DNA from: Ophiostoma sp. CBS 140.51
Taxonomy: Eukaryota > Ascomycota > Sordariomycetes > Ophiostomatales > Ophiostomataceae
Direction of reading: 5' to 3'
DNA: 64,000 bases
Assembly: GCA_029298735.1 (NCBI GenBank)
Contig: JANSLP010000004.1
Location: 186,001-250,000 of the forward strand
Shown: positions 12,365 to 23,700 of the stretch, piece by piece
Layout: the number at the start of each line of letters is the position of its first letter
Numbering within the stretch: position 1 is the stretch's first letter
Translations under genes and position numbers: made by a program
The notes under the pieces: model-generated
Seen by the model: the letters and a program-made list of their open reading frames with translations, nothing else
Database searches by the model: none
Told to the model about the DNA's origin: nothing

Positions 12365-13810
12365 CTACCTCCGCTTGGAGAAGGCACCTCCAGACTTCTT
12401 CTGCAACTTCGGCGGCGGTGCAGCAGCGGCATCGTCCTCGTCGTCCTCATCATCATCGTCATCTTCGTCGTCGACATCGTCAAAGTCAATCTCGTCCTCC
12501 TCGGCCGCATCGTCCTCATCCATCTCCTCGAGGTCATCGTCGTCTTCAGCATCGTCATCCTCATCGCCCTCGCTGTCGTCGTCGTCGTCCTCATCGAGCG
12601 CCTCCTCGTCCGAGTCGGCAATAAAGGACTCGCCAGCCAGGCCGGCACCGTTGACTAGGATCTGGCCCGTCACGTCTTCGTCTTCGACATCGTCCTCTTC
12701 GCGGTACGTGGCCACAAACTCGTCGTCGTCCTCTCCACCTCGTGCACCGCGACCGGCAAGACCGTTACGTCTCCGGCTAGCAGCACCGCGCCGGCTCGTC
12801 AAAGTGTTGATCGTCTCTAGCGCCTTGCTGTTGCTGGACCGGCCGCCCACCGTCGCCACACCGCTGTGGCCGCCACCGGGCGTGTTGAAATTGCCCGTGC
12901 TTGTACCCGCCCGCTGCAGCCGCCGCAGCTGCATCTGCGCCTCCAGCATGTCCAGCTTGCCCTTGAGCAGCAGCAGGCTGTTCAAGCCGCGCGCACGCTC
13001 CTCCAGCACCCGGTGCAGTTCTTGCAGAGCCCGCGTCACGCCCGCCTGGTTTGCCAGCAAGGCACCGCCATGTGTAATCAGTGTCCACTGCACCCAGCCA
13101 ACAAGCGTGTGTGCACGACCGGGGCGGCGGTGAATGCGAGCCGCCAGCTTTTGCAGGAGGGTGCCGGCCAGCGAAGGGTCGAGGCGCTGGATGGTGTTGC
13201 GGACCCAGACGGCGTCCGTGGTGGTGTTGAAGCAGACTTCGAGGTTCGCGTCGTCGCCGGAACGGAGGGCGGCGTTCAAGAGATGGCCCAGCGAGGCCAG
13301 TGTGGGAGCAGCCACGGCGGACTTGCCAGCGGCAGCAGCGCCATTTGTAGCGGCTGCGTCCGTGTTGGCCTCCGCGGGGTTCTGCTGGCTCAGAGCGGCC
13401 GTAACATCGACCGTCTCATGCTCGCGGACCAGGTCGCCAAACGTGGGCTCGTGGTCCTCGTCGTCGTCGTTTGACTCGCTGTTGTCGGCGTCCTCTTTGG
13501 ATGTTGTGCCGTTGGTGCTGGCATGACCATTCGTCTTGGGCTCCTCAGCGGCGGCAGACTCCGGCTCATCCTCGTCCATCAGGTCGTCCTCGTCGACATC
13601 CTCGTCGTTGTCGGACTCGTCGCTCGAAATCTCAATCGCCTCACCGGCCGTCTTGCTACTCTTCTTTGCCGACTTTTGCTGGTGCTTCGGCACAGAAACG
13701 ACCGACGTCTTGGACTCGTTGATGCGTGCCTTGGCCATAGGCTTGGCGTTCCGCGTCGTCTGGGGCTGGGCAATGCGCACCGGCGGTGCTTTCCGCTTTG
13801 TAGACGACAT
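12365..13810 (-). CDS. Utp12-domain small-subunit processome protein (Utp5-like), 481 aa
   Basis: Proteins with this C-terminal domain belong to the U3 snoRNP/t-UTP complexes that assemble on nascent pre-rRNA in the nucleolus. The frame is open further upstream, but I chose the ATG at 13810 because the sequence turns typically coding there (MSSTKRKAPP); the 62 codons before it look like leader. Order: a basic N-terminus, a hydrophobic-acidic IEISSDE patch (59-65, like a SUMO-interacting motif), acidic stretches, a helical Utp12-type domain at about 168-295 (RIHRRPGRAHTLVGWVQWTL, then LLLLKGKLDMLEAQ), then very acidic repeats (~400-465) and a basic tail ending SKRR. Yeast Utp5 carries an N-terminal WD40 propeller, and none is visible here. 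Utp9 or a fungal-specific short paralogue is possible. It is divergent from BDF1. Confidence 0.8.
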   Translation of the reverse strand: MSSTKRKAPPVRIAQPQTTRNAKPMAKARINESKTSVVSVPKHQQKSAKKSSKTAGEAIEISSDESDNDEDVDEDDLMDEDEPESAAAEEPKTNGHASTNGTTSKEDADNSESNDDDEDHEPTFGDLVREHETVDVTAALSQQNPAEANTDAAATNGAAAAGKSAVAAPTLASLGHLLNAALRSGDDANLEVCFNTTTDAVWVRNTIQRLDPSLAGTLLQKLAARIHRRPGRAHTLVGWVQWTLITHGGALLANQAGVTRALQELHRVLEERARGLNSLLLLKGKLDMLEAQMQLRRLQRAGTSTGNFNTPGGGHSGVATVGGRSSNSKALETINTLTSRRGAASRRRNGLAGRGARGGEDDDEFVATYREEDDVEDEDVTGQILVNGAGLAGESFIADSDEEALDEDDDDDSEGDEDDDAEDDDDLEEMDEDDAAEEDEIDFDDVDDEDDDDDEDDEDDAAAAPPPKLQKKSGGAFSKRR

Positions 13811-14160
13811 TGTGTGTGTGGTGGAGGTTGATGTGGTGATGTTGTTGTTGAGAAAGGTAATATGCGATGAAGATGCTGGATAAAAACAAATGGATGCAAA
13901 TGAGAAAAAGTCGTTAGATGCAAGGCCGTATCGTCGTGTGAATTGCCTCTCCGAAAGAGCAGACAGGACAATTGGAAGAACGAAAGCAAAAGACAAGAGA
14001 AGAAGAGAATATCTCGTTGTTCTGCCTTGCTTCTCACTGCTAATCGGAGAAGGGAAAAAAATTGTTCTGGACGTCGTCCTGGTTCAGTTTTTTTTACTGG
14101 GCCGCTTTCCTTTTTTCCTGGCAGAATCCTGTCCGCCTTTGGGTGGGTCAAAATCATGTA

Positions 14161-14248
14161 CACGTGAAAGGTCATGTGCAAAAGAATGAAAGGTGACTAA
14201 CTTGTTTCAATCCCGACGTGTGATTCATCACATGATACCATACACGTG
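14161..14248. promoter_or_regulatory. E-box cluster upstream of the Utp12-domain gene
   Basis: Two perfect CACGTG palindromes (14161-14166 and 14243-14248, the second followed by AC to give CACGTGAC) flank CATGTG (14173) and CACATG (14229), all within 88 bp and 350-440 bp upstream of the minus-strand ATG. CACGTGA is the Cbf1/bHLH core in fungi. A regulatory role is inferred. Confidence 0.4.
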
Positions 14249-16491
14249 ACGTTATTTGTTTCAAAAAATCGGAACCTCTGGAAATTGCGCACTGTGGCAG
14301 TGCCTCATTTCAGGCATCAACCTCGGAAATGGGCACGGGTGCCTGCGTTTTCATTGGTGTTTGAAGTGGGTCATGCACCCACCCGTGACTGCCTATTGGC
14401 GTTCCCGACACGAAATAGTGGGTCTCGTCTCCTGTTCTTTCTCTTTTCCGTTACCTCAACTTTTGATTGCTTTGACGAGGTTTTGTCCAAGGCCCGCTTT
14501 ATTTCTCGCAGACGGGTCACCGATTGGCTCCGAAGCTACACAAAGAGCTCCACCCGTGTCTTCTGGGTGCTGTGCTCTCGTTTCCCGTTTTACAGTGCAC
14601 ATATGAGCAAGTCGCGCCGTGTCGCAAATTTTTTTGAGAGCTGCAACAGCACGATGCGACGATGGCTATTCGCACGCCTTTCGCCTTGTCTTCCCCTCTG
14701 TGTCTTCCGTTTGCCTTCTCTTCTTTCATTGCGGAGCCTCGAAGAAACGAAGGAATAAGGAATCCCAAAAGGAAAGAGCAAACCAAACAAAGAAACTCAG
14801 TGTTCCACAGAAAATGGGGCCTTTTCCTGCTTTTTCTGTGCTTTCTTTCTTTTTCAGACGCGACACGAAAAGAAAGAACCGGGAACCTGACAATAAGTGA
14901 GCGCGTGCGCGCGTTCTCCATAATAAAAGAAATCCTGGTATTAGAGAAGTCGCGATGCAGGATGCAAGGACAGAAAGACGACCTGTCGCAAAGACGACGT
15001 CGAGTTGAATGACGTGAGGCGAGTTCAAAGTTTGTCAAAGAAAAGGTAGAGAGGGAAGCTCCTTCCTTGAGACAATGGCAGTTGTGCAAGTGAACAGCTT
15101 CCTTTCACCAAAGCTTAACTCTTCATGATGGTGGGAAGGCGCAACAGGACCTGCGCTCGACACCTGCCCGTTCCGGCGCGTCTCTTCCAGAGCGCAACCT
15201 AAAGCTTCAGCCCACGCTTTTTACGCTCTTCATGGTGCAGTATTCTCAACGGCGCAGCGGGCATGCTGTTCTTTTGTGTCGCTTTTGATCTCCTTTTGAT
15301 GACTTTTCTTCGTCCTTCTATGCGCGCACCCGTTGTCGTTGCTGCGTTGTCGCTGGACGTGACAGAAGCTTGCTGGTCGTCGCTACCTGCATTTGCGCGT
15401 TGTTTTGTCGGTCGCTCCTTCTTTTGTTTTGTCGCATTGTCCACGTGCCTTCCTGCAGGCAAAAGAACAAAAACTATGACTCTTTTCCGTTTGTTTCCTC
15501 TAACTTTGGGAAGAACCGCAGCTTCCTTTTCAATGCTTTCTTTCTTCCTTCGTCTTTCTTTCACGGAAGGCGTGAGCTGTGCGCCGCAGTTGTGTTTGGG
15601 CCCGCGTTGCGCACGCCCTCTGATTGGCTGCGTGCTCTCTGAGTGGCGAGCCAGGGTACATAAGCAACAAGGCCGTTGGGAACTTTTTTTCGCCTTCCCC
15701 TCGGTTTTCTTCGTTTTTCTTCCCTCTTTTTATTTTTTTAGCGTGTCTTCCCTCTCGCACAGAGTCTCGACGCCGATCCGCGCACGGGCCATTACCTCAC
15801 CCACAAAAACACACCCCTCCCCCTTCTCACGCTTTTCACGCTTTCCAATGCTCTTACGCCCCTTCTTTCTTCATTCCCTTTTGTCCTCCCATCCAACCAC
15901 AGGCGAATCACAGATAAGAACAGATCAGCGGCGCCCAACATACCTTTCGAAATAAATACCTCCCGCCTGCCGACCGGGACTGACATGTGTTTTTTCTTTT
16001 GAATTTTTGAAAACGCGACGTACCTCTCGACTCCACCATCCAATCACAGCTCGCCATTCCTCGACAGCGACTGCCAGCTAGTGCGTTCTTTCCTTCCTCA
16101 GTGCTTCCCCAGTGCATTCAGTGACCCAAAGCCTTCTGTTTCCCTCCATCTCCCTCCTGCATCGCTCCTTCCTTTTGCGCCTCTCGCCTCTCCTTCCCCC
16201 AATTCCCGCGCGACACCCCCAGTTATTTTATTTTATTTACACTGTCACCTTTTTATTTCCCAATCGCCGCGCTTTTTTGTTTTCTTTCTTCAATTTTATC
16301 TTTTCTTCCCTCCGTTCCTGCATTCGCCGACACTCCGACACTCTTAGTCATCAACGCAACTGCCACAACTCATCCGCCACATCATTTTTCTCTAACAAAC
16401 CACCCTTCTGTTAGTAGCAGCCAACCACCGCTAGGAATTCGTACCAGCCTCCCCATTTCCTCTCTTTCCTTATCCGACACCTACTGCAAAA

Positions 16492-16698
16492 GTGAGTACC
16501 AACTCTATCCAGACTGCAGCCTGCACACACCTTTACACTGCCAGCCTTCTCTTATTGCACTCTCATTGTTTTCTTTGCGACACATATACACCCCCTTGCG
16601 CACGCTTTATTTTCTTTCTCTTTTGTTTCCTTCCCTTGCCATTGCAACACGATAACCCCCTCATCTTTATTTTATCTTTATTTTGTCTGTTTCGCCAG
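16492..16698 (+). other. possible 5'-UTR intron of BDF1
   Basis: A GTGAGT donor at 16492 and a pyrimidine-tract-preceded CAG ending at 16698 enclose 207 bp of CT-rich leader. There is no clear CTAAC branch site, only ATAAC, so this is tentative. Confidence 0.25.
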
Positions 16699-16892
16699 AA
16701 GAAATACGGAGAAAACAGAGAGGCGGGGTTTGGCGCATTTTATCCTCACCATTCATGTCAAATTCATTCGCTATTTAGACCACTGACACGCCGCGCCTTC
16801 CCTAGCCTATCGCCGCCCGATCTGTGTTCATGTCGCTGCTTTCCTACTAAGGCGCATCTCACCTCATTCACTCGACCCTCCGAAATCCTCGA

Positions 16893-19800
16893 ATGGCTGT
16901 CATGACATCACCGCATCCGACAGACATTGCTTCCCTCGACCAAAAACAGCCGTCCAAGATGGCCTCACTCACAGAAGGTCTGCCAACGAGCAACGGTGTC
17001 AATGGGTAAGTTGTTTTTTGTCTGAATTTATTTGTTTTTGTTTGATTCACTTTTGCGCTTGTCGCATTTGGGGCGCATTTCGAGCGCATAAGCTGCGCAG
17101 TCGCACCTTCCCTTCCTTGCGACTGCGTTTTGCCTCGCTCCTTCCCTTTTGTGTATCGCACTGTACACCAGTCGCTCCTTCCCTCTCTCCCTTCACAGCG
17201 TGTGCACACGCATCCTGCTGCCTGTATTTATTTACGTGGCCAGTCGTGTTGTCACTCACCGTGACAACCAACATCGTGTTGGCGCGCGACTCGCGATGCG
17301 GCGCTCTGGATCTATAATCTACAACACCTTCCACCATCTACTTTTTGTTTACCTCTGCCATCTGTTCCTTTATATATACAACGCGTGTGGCGAGTGTGCG
17401 CATCACTTCAGTGAATTGCGCATCGCCTCCACCGCCATTCACTTTTCTACCATGCCTTCTTTTCTTCCTGAGTCAGCTCTCAACTCCTTGTTTCTTCTGC
17501 GCACTGCTTGTCTTCCGTTTTCTACATTGTCATTGTCCCACTGATCAGATTTCCTAACATATGCTTCCCCAACTGCAGACACACCGACGCCTCGTCGACC
17601 TCGCCAAAGCCGGAGAGTGCACCACTCGCAAAGACGGACTCTGCCGACGTTGCAGAAAACATTTCCAAGAACGCTGAAGCTTTTGGCACCGACTCGACGA
17701 CTTCGGCATTGGAGAAGACACCCACCCCCGACGCGCCCGAGAGCGACAAGCCCGCAGATGACGACACAAAGCCGGAACCCGCAGCAGCAGCAGCAGACGA
17801 ACCCGCCAGCGACGCCGAGAAGAAGGACGACGAGCCTGCCGAGGCCTCAGCAGCACGGGTAGAGGAACCGGCCGCAGAAGCAGCACCAAAGGAGGCGAAC
17901 CCAGAGGCAGCAGCACCAGCACCAGCAGAGGCGCCGGCTTCTGCTACTCCGCCTGTCGGTGATGCCGCGAAAGAGGCCTCTGCAGAGGCAGAGAAGCCTG
18001 CCGCGGAGAGTGTACCCGACAGCGCGCCAGAAGCGACACCGGCAGCCGAGCCCGCCAGTGCAGCTGAGGATGCGCCAGAGTCAGACAGCGCAGCAAAGCC
18101 CGCAGAGGAGGAGTCGGCAGCAGCAGCCAAGCCTGCGTCGCCCTCCGCTGCAGCTGAGGCAAAGGACTCGGATGCGGATGTCGATATGGTAGACGTCACC
18201 CCCGCTCCGAGCGAGAACGCCACCGCTGCGGCTGCACCTGCTGCTGCACCAACTCCCTCACCTGCTCCCGTGTCCAAGGCCCCCTCGCCCGAGAAGGCCA
18301 AGTCACCTCCCGTTCACGCACCCCTCACGCACTCCCTCTCCTCCAGCCTTCTTCCTTCGCTTAGGGACGACCGCTCCCGCGAGAATAGCACCAACGCGGC
18401 TGCTGCTCACGATACGATCATGGCGGACGCTTCTGGAGGCAAGGTGTCTCGCGAGAGAGAGGACGACGAAGACGTTGCTCCCTCTGCAAAACGTGCCAAG
18501 ACTGAGGATGCTGAAGCCCCCGCCACGCAAACCATTAGCCAGTCGGAGGCTCCCGCCGCTGGCACGGAGATGCAGATCGACGTCGCACCTGTTACGATGC
18601 CGGCTCGTGTGCGTGCCGTGGCCAAGGAGGGCAGTCTTGCGGACCCGAAGCTCGACGACACCCCAATCTCGGTGTATGCCAGCAAGGAGATCCGCCGCGT
18701 TCTTGCCAGTGTGAAGAAGACCAAGGCGGGCAACAACTTCAAGGACCCAGTTCACAAGAAGTGGCCCATGCTCTGGGACTCCTACACCGCGCGTGTGGCC
18801 AAGCCGATGGACATTGGCCAGCTGGAGCGCAACCTGCGTGAGAATGTCTACAACACACATGGCGAGTTCACGTCTGATTTGTTCTTGATCTTTGAGAACT
18901 CGGTCTCGTTCAACGGCCTCGGCAACGCCGTGACAGACGAGGCCAAGTCGCTGGTGGACAACTACTTTACACGTCTCTCGGAAATCTCTGCACAAGAGCC
19001 CCAGAAGCCGGAGAAAAAGGAGCCCAAGCAGCTGCCCACCCGCCAGACAGAGCCCCGCGCTGCTACCAACCGCCGCGAGTCCCGCGGTGCCGCTAGCTCC
19101 CCCATCGAGGACTCCGTTATCAACGTTTCAGCTGCACCGCCTGCGCTGTCCACCTCGTTCGGTGCGGGCGCCAAGGCCTCCTCTCCCGGTGCTGGCGGCG
19201 CTAGCGCTGTTGAAGCGTCTACGCCCGTGTTTGCTGTCCCGTCGTCGGGCGTACCCATTATTCGCCGCGACTCTGCCAAAAACGACGGCGACCGGCCAAA
19301 GCGGCCCATCCACCCGCCCAAGAACCGCGACCTCGGATACGAGCCCAAGAACCCCAAGAAGAAGTCTCCCGAGTTCCGCTTCTGCGAGGAGGTGCTCAAG
19401 GAGCTGGTCAAGGCCAAGCACTACGAGATCAACCACTGGTTCTTGAAGCCGGTCGACGCTGTTGCCCTTCAGATTCCCACATACCACAAGGTCATTAAGA
19501 AGCCGATGGACCTGGGCACGATGCAGACAAAGCTTAACCTCGGCGAGTACGTGTCCGCCAAAGACTTTGAGAACGACTTCGGTCTGATAGTGAAGAACTG
19601 TCGCAAGTTCAATGTCGTCGGCGAGGTTGTGGACTCTGCCAACCGCCTTGAAGACCTCTTCAAGCAGAAGTGGGCCGAGAAGGACAGCTGGATCGCGGCG
19701 CACACCACACAGACGGCGGCACACAGCCCCTCGGTCAAGGACGAGGACTCCGACGAGGATGCTGAGGACAGTGACGACGAGGGTGGCGAGATTGTGGCTG

Positions 19801-20702
19801 CCCCGCTCTCAAGTGATACTGTCAACGCCCTCGTCAAGCGCCTGGATGAAGAGAATGCACGCCTGAACAAGCTGCTCGAAGCTGCTGCCCCGGACATGAC
19901 CATGATCACCACCCAGCAAGTTGTTACGAATATGATTCAGAAGCAAATTGTGGAGGAGAAGATCAAGCTCGCTGCCGCCGAGGCAGACCGTCGGTCCAAG
20001 AAGCCTGCGAAGGCCAGACCGGCCAAGGGCAAGAAGGTGTCAGGCAGCAGTGGTGCTGCGGCCAAGAAGGCTGGCTCTGGTGCTGCGAAGAAGGCGTCGG
20101 GTGCTGCTGTTAAGAAGGCACCCAAGCCGCGGCACTTTGGCCAAGCAGAAAAGAATGTCGTTACTGAAGGTATCAATAATCTTGATGGCAATCAGCTCGA
20201 GAAGGCGATTGACATCATCAAGAAGGATACCAGCCAAGAGGTACGTTGTCAACCCCAAGCAGGCTTGGTATTACCGAGTCTTTTTTCTTTCTTATTTTCT
20301 TTTCCCGTCCTTCCACACATGACATGACTAACCCATCTTTTTTAACAGGAGAGTGAGACTGGCGAACTTGAGCTTGATATCGACCAGCTTTCCCAAGACG
20401 CTCTTGGCAAACTGTACGAACTTATCGTGAAGGCTTTCCCCCATATGCGCGTCAAGTCGGATAAGGTTCGGTCCACGGGCGACGGCTCTGGATCTAAGCA
20501 GAGCAGCAAGCCTAAGAAGCACAAGCCGATGGGCAAGCTGGAGCAGGAGCGCAACATTGAGAAGCTCCGCGAGATCAAGGCGCAGTTCCAGCGTCCCGGC
20601 AGTGGCAGCCAGGAACCGCTTCCTTCGGTTGAAGTGAACCAAAATGTCGAGGAAGAGGAGAGCGAGGAGGAAGAGAGCGAGGTCGACTCCGAAGAGGAGT
20701 AA
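16893..20702 (+). CDS. BET-family double-bromodomain protein, Bdf1-like (1042 aa, three exons)
   Basis: BET proteins bind acetylated histone tails and recruit the transcription machinery (TFIID and SWR1 contacts in yeast). Exons are 16893-17005, 17579-20240 and 20349-20702. Introns of 573 and 108 bp have GTAAGT and GTACGT donors and CTAAC branch sites, and phases agree. Residues 40-380 are Ala/Pro/Glu/Ser-rich and disordered. Bromodomain 1 (~400-505) keeps a KPMDIG segment and the FN acetyl-lysine asparagine, but its ZA loop is divergent. Bromodomain 2 (~639-742) is more typical: LKPVDAVALQIPTYHKVIKKPMDLGTM in pieces, NCRKFN. An acidic linker, a Lys/Ala-rich basic stretch and the ET domain (~885-945, split by the second intron) follow. 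The C-terminus is acidic. Retaining intron 2 would cut the ET domain. Start choice: the ATG at 16893 has a second in-frame ATG three codons on. Confidence 0.92.
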
Positions 20703-23700
20703 ATGCCAAATGCCTTCCACGTTGGTTCCAGGTATCCTCCGTTGGTTGACTTTGGCTGCCAAAAAACATCCTTGAATCCCACCCTCCTTTCTTTTTTTTG
20801 ATTCCCTGTATAAAATTCTCGCCTATGTGTATTAATCTTGGTCGTCGGTATCTTTTTTTTTTTGTTTCTTGTATTTTTGCATGAGGGGTTTTAACTTTTT
20901 GGTGCAAATTTTTGCACCTTTGTATGTTTGGAATGGTTTGGGGCGGGATGGTCGTCAGGGACAAAAAAGGGACACCAAAAAATAGGCGTTTATGCGTTGG
21001 CCTTGCTCACGGGGATGCGTCCTCTTTTTATTTGATCTTTTTTCTTCCTCTTTACCTTGGTCATTCTTCCCTTTTGCAGGCGGTCTTGGTTTTCATGCAC
21101 TGACTTTTCTTGACTGGTCTTCGCGGCTGTTGCCAACCTTGTTTTTCAACTGCGAGCGCAAGGATATATAAAAGGAATTCAAAATCCAAAAAAAAGAAGA
21201 AAAAAAAGGCAGGCAGAGAACTTCAAATGGATGGGCCCCGGGACAACTCGAATGGATATTTAAATGGACGATGCTTTCAGAAGCAAGGGAAGAAAGGAAT
21301 GGAATGAAAGAATAAAAGGACGTTGATAGAATGAAGACAACCCCTTTTGAGACACAATCGTCAATTTTCGTTGCCACCGCGTCATGATTAAGTGAATGTT
21401 TATGTACTTGTAAGTCGTAGAGCAGACGAGCAAAAGAGCCACGGCTCAAATATCTTCTGCTACATGACTGTGACTATGGCTGCATGCAAACTATATGGCC
21501 CGTTTGTAGCCTCGTGGTCTGTCTTCATACAATAATATGCATTTAACCAAAGACGTCCGTTTACGTGGGTTTTTGTAGGAGGCTATGAAAGCAGTGACCG
21601 CATGGCATAGACTGTAACAATAAGCGTTAGCGAGGACATGGCTTGGTCTAAGATGGATCGATAAGAGGGTCTTGTAAGCGGCTCTCTTTCTCACCGAGAA
21701 AGACGAAATTGTTTAAAAGATAAAGATGACGAACGCACAGAGAAGATAAGGGCTGTTGGGACACGGCACGATATAAATTTGAGTGGCTAAAATCAAATAT
21801 CGCCCTCCAGTATTCAATTCGATACCAGCCCGGTGCTTTCCGCTAGCTTCTCTGCACTCTATCTTCCGTTTAATACACCCCTCATTTACTCAGTACGTAA
21901 TGTTCTAAGTGACCCGACTATGTTTATATAAAGTAAGCCGTAATCTCTCATGAAAGGCAAGAATACGCGACTTCCCCAATATGCAAGAGTGAAAGTGAAA
22001 GTATTATGCGTTCGACCTGTATTTCTACATGCTGTGTAACTGTCTGAATTCTTCGCATCCCTGCCTGCCTCCTTTTTTGTTTCGTTTTCACATTCATTGT
22101 GACATCTCTCAAGGGAGAGACGTGATGTTGAAAAAATACCGAGGCCGACAACATACGAAAGATGAGAGGCCGCGTCAGAAAGGGGGTTCCCACTGTTTTG
22201 AGTGGCCTGCAATGGATGGCCCGACCCTAGCCACCAAGTTATTTTGAGAGCATGCGTTGATTGACAACAATGCCCAGTCGTTCGCCAGAGTGTTCTGACA
22301 TTCTCTGGGGTGGTCTGCACAGAAAACAGGGCCTGGCCTGCATCAGAAGAAAAGAACCTTACATTTCTTCCAACTACACAGAGCGTCTACGTGCCGGCTT
22401 TGCTTCTTGAAACGTTGCGGCAACGACTGTCGCGTGCTTCTTCCTCCGTTCCCAAAAGCTATTTCCAGTCTCCTCCCGTCCTCTGTCACGAGGCTGTCGA
22501 GTCTGCTTCTGGTCTGTTTCCTTTTACTTTCCCTGCATCGGATCAACCAGCATCCCAGCGGGAAAGTGTGCAGAATACAGTAATGAGCAGCGTGCTCCTC
22601 TGTCCTCTCCGTATGCGCACCAGAGATCGCAATCTAATAATAGGAACATAGCTAGCGTAACCGCCAGAGATGTGACTTGGATCAGATGTGCAGAAGGAGG
22701 ATGGCAGGATGGACAATAGGAGTCCGAAGGCATGTTGTTGCGAGGATATCCATTGTTCTTGTTTGAATATATATCCACGAAATCATCATCTTTAACGGTC
22801 AGGCTCTGTCCTCTTGTAAATAGTGTCGTTTCTTTCATCGTACACACAAAATAAATCGGAGGATAGGTACAACCCAAAGTCCGAAGTTGTCAGTTGGCGT
22901 GGGGTGCAAGTCTGGGCACCTCATTTCGTTTTGGAGAGGCTTGTCGATACGAAGTGAAAAGAGGGGATACATAGTTTTATAACATTGTGGCCATCCTGAA
23001 CAAAAGCGTCGCGATGCCTCCTTCTCAATTCATCTTCCGGCGGGTCCCTCACTCGGCCGACACTTGTCCCAAGATCGCTTCAGTTCGTCGCTAATAAAGG
23101 ACAAGAACCGTCCGTGTTTTGCCAAGGCGATATGTATGAGTAGACAGTCGTTGGGCCGTTTCTTCTTCTTTTGTTTCTCGTGGACTTCTCCTCTTCTTCT
23201 TTATTTGGGACACATACGTACGCCCAGAAAAACGCCACAGCCACATGGCGCGCAGTGTGGAATGGCAGGTCAGGACGAGGCGTTTTGTTTGACGATCGGG
23301 ATTGCGACGATGCGTCGTTGCGAAAAAAGAGTCTTCAAAGGCGCTGTAGCAGTAAATGGTGCGCTGTAACTCTGGAAATGAATGCGCACAACACAGCTTT
23401 TTTCAACGTCCCGGCATCGCCAAGGCGGCTGGGGGCGGGACCCACAAGCTGACGAGTCCTTTTGACGGGAGTAGTGGGGACTCCTTGTTTTGCGTTTCTT
23501 CCCCTTTTGTCGTTTTATTTCTCGATTTCTTTTTCTTTGTTCTGTCCCAGTTGACGACGACAGCGGAAAGTACAACGGAACCAGTGTTTCTCAATGGAAG
23601 GAACATTTTTGATTGAAAGTCAACTGCGCCGCCCTCTCTTGCCAAATGTAGAGGATGCGAATAAAATGGCACGAACAGACTCGTGAAGAAGCGGCAGGCA

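Larger units (their letters stand above)
13811..16892. other. divergent intergenic region between the Utp12 gene and BDF1
   Basis: About 3 kb shared by two divergent genes. The left part holds E-box-like motifs (14161-14248) and CCAAT/ATTGG elements near 14391, 14521 and 15620. From about 15.2 kb the plus strand becomes C/T-rich up to the BDF1 start. The 230-aa frame at 15263-15955 is pyrimidine-rich leader, not protein-like. Confidence 0.55.

Noticed and set aside
13811..13996. N-terminal extension of the Utp12-domain gene
   Set aside because: The 62 extra codons are leader-like; the ATG at 13810 starts the typical coding sequence.
15263..15955. 230-aa plus frame
   Set aside because: Phe/Leu/Ser/Pro frame in the BDF1 leader, produced by pyrimidine bias.
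17522..18301. 259-aa minus Ala/Ser frame
   Set aside because: Shadow of the Ala/Pro/Glu-rich part of BDF1.
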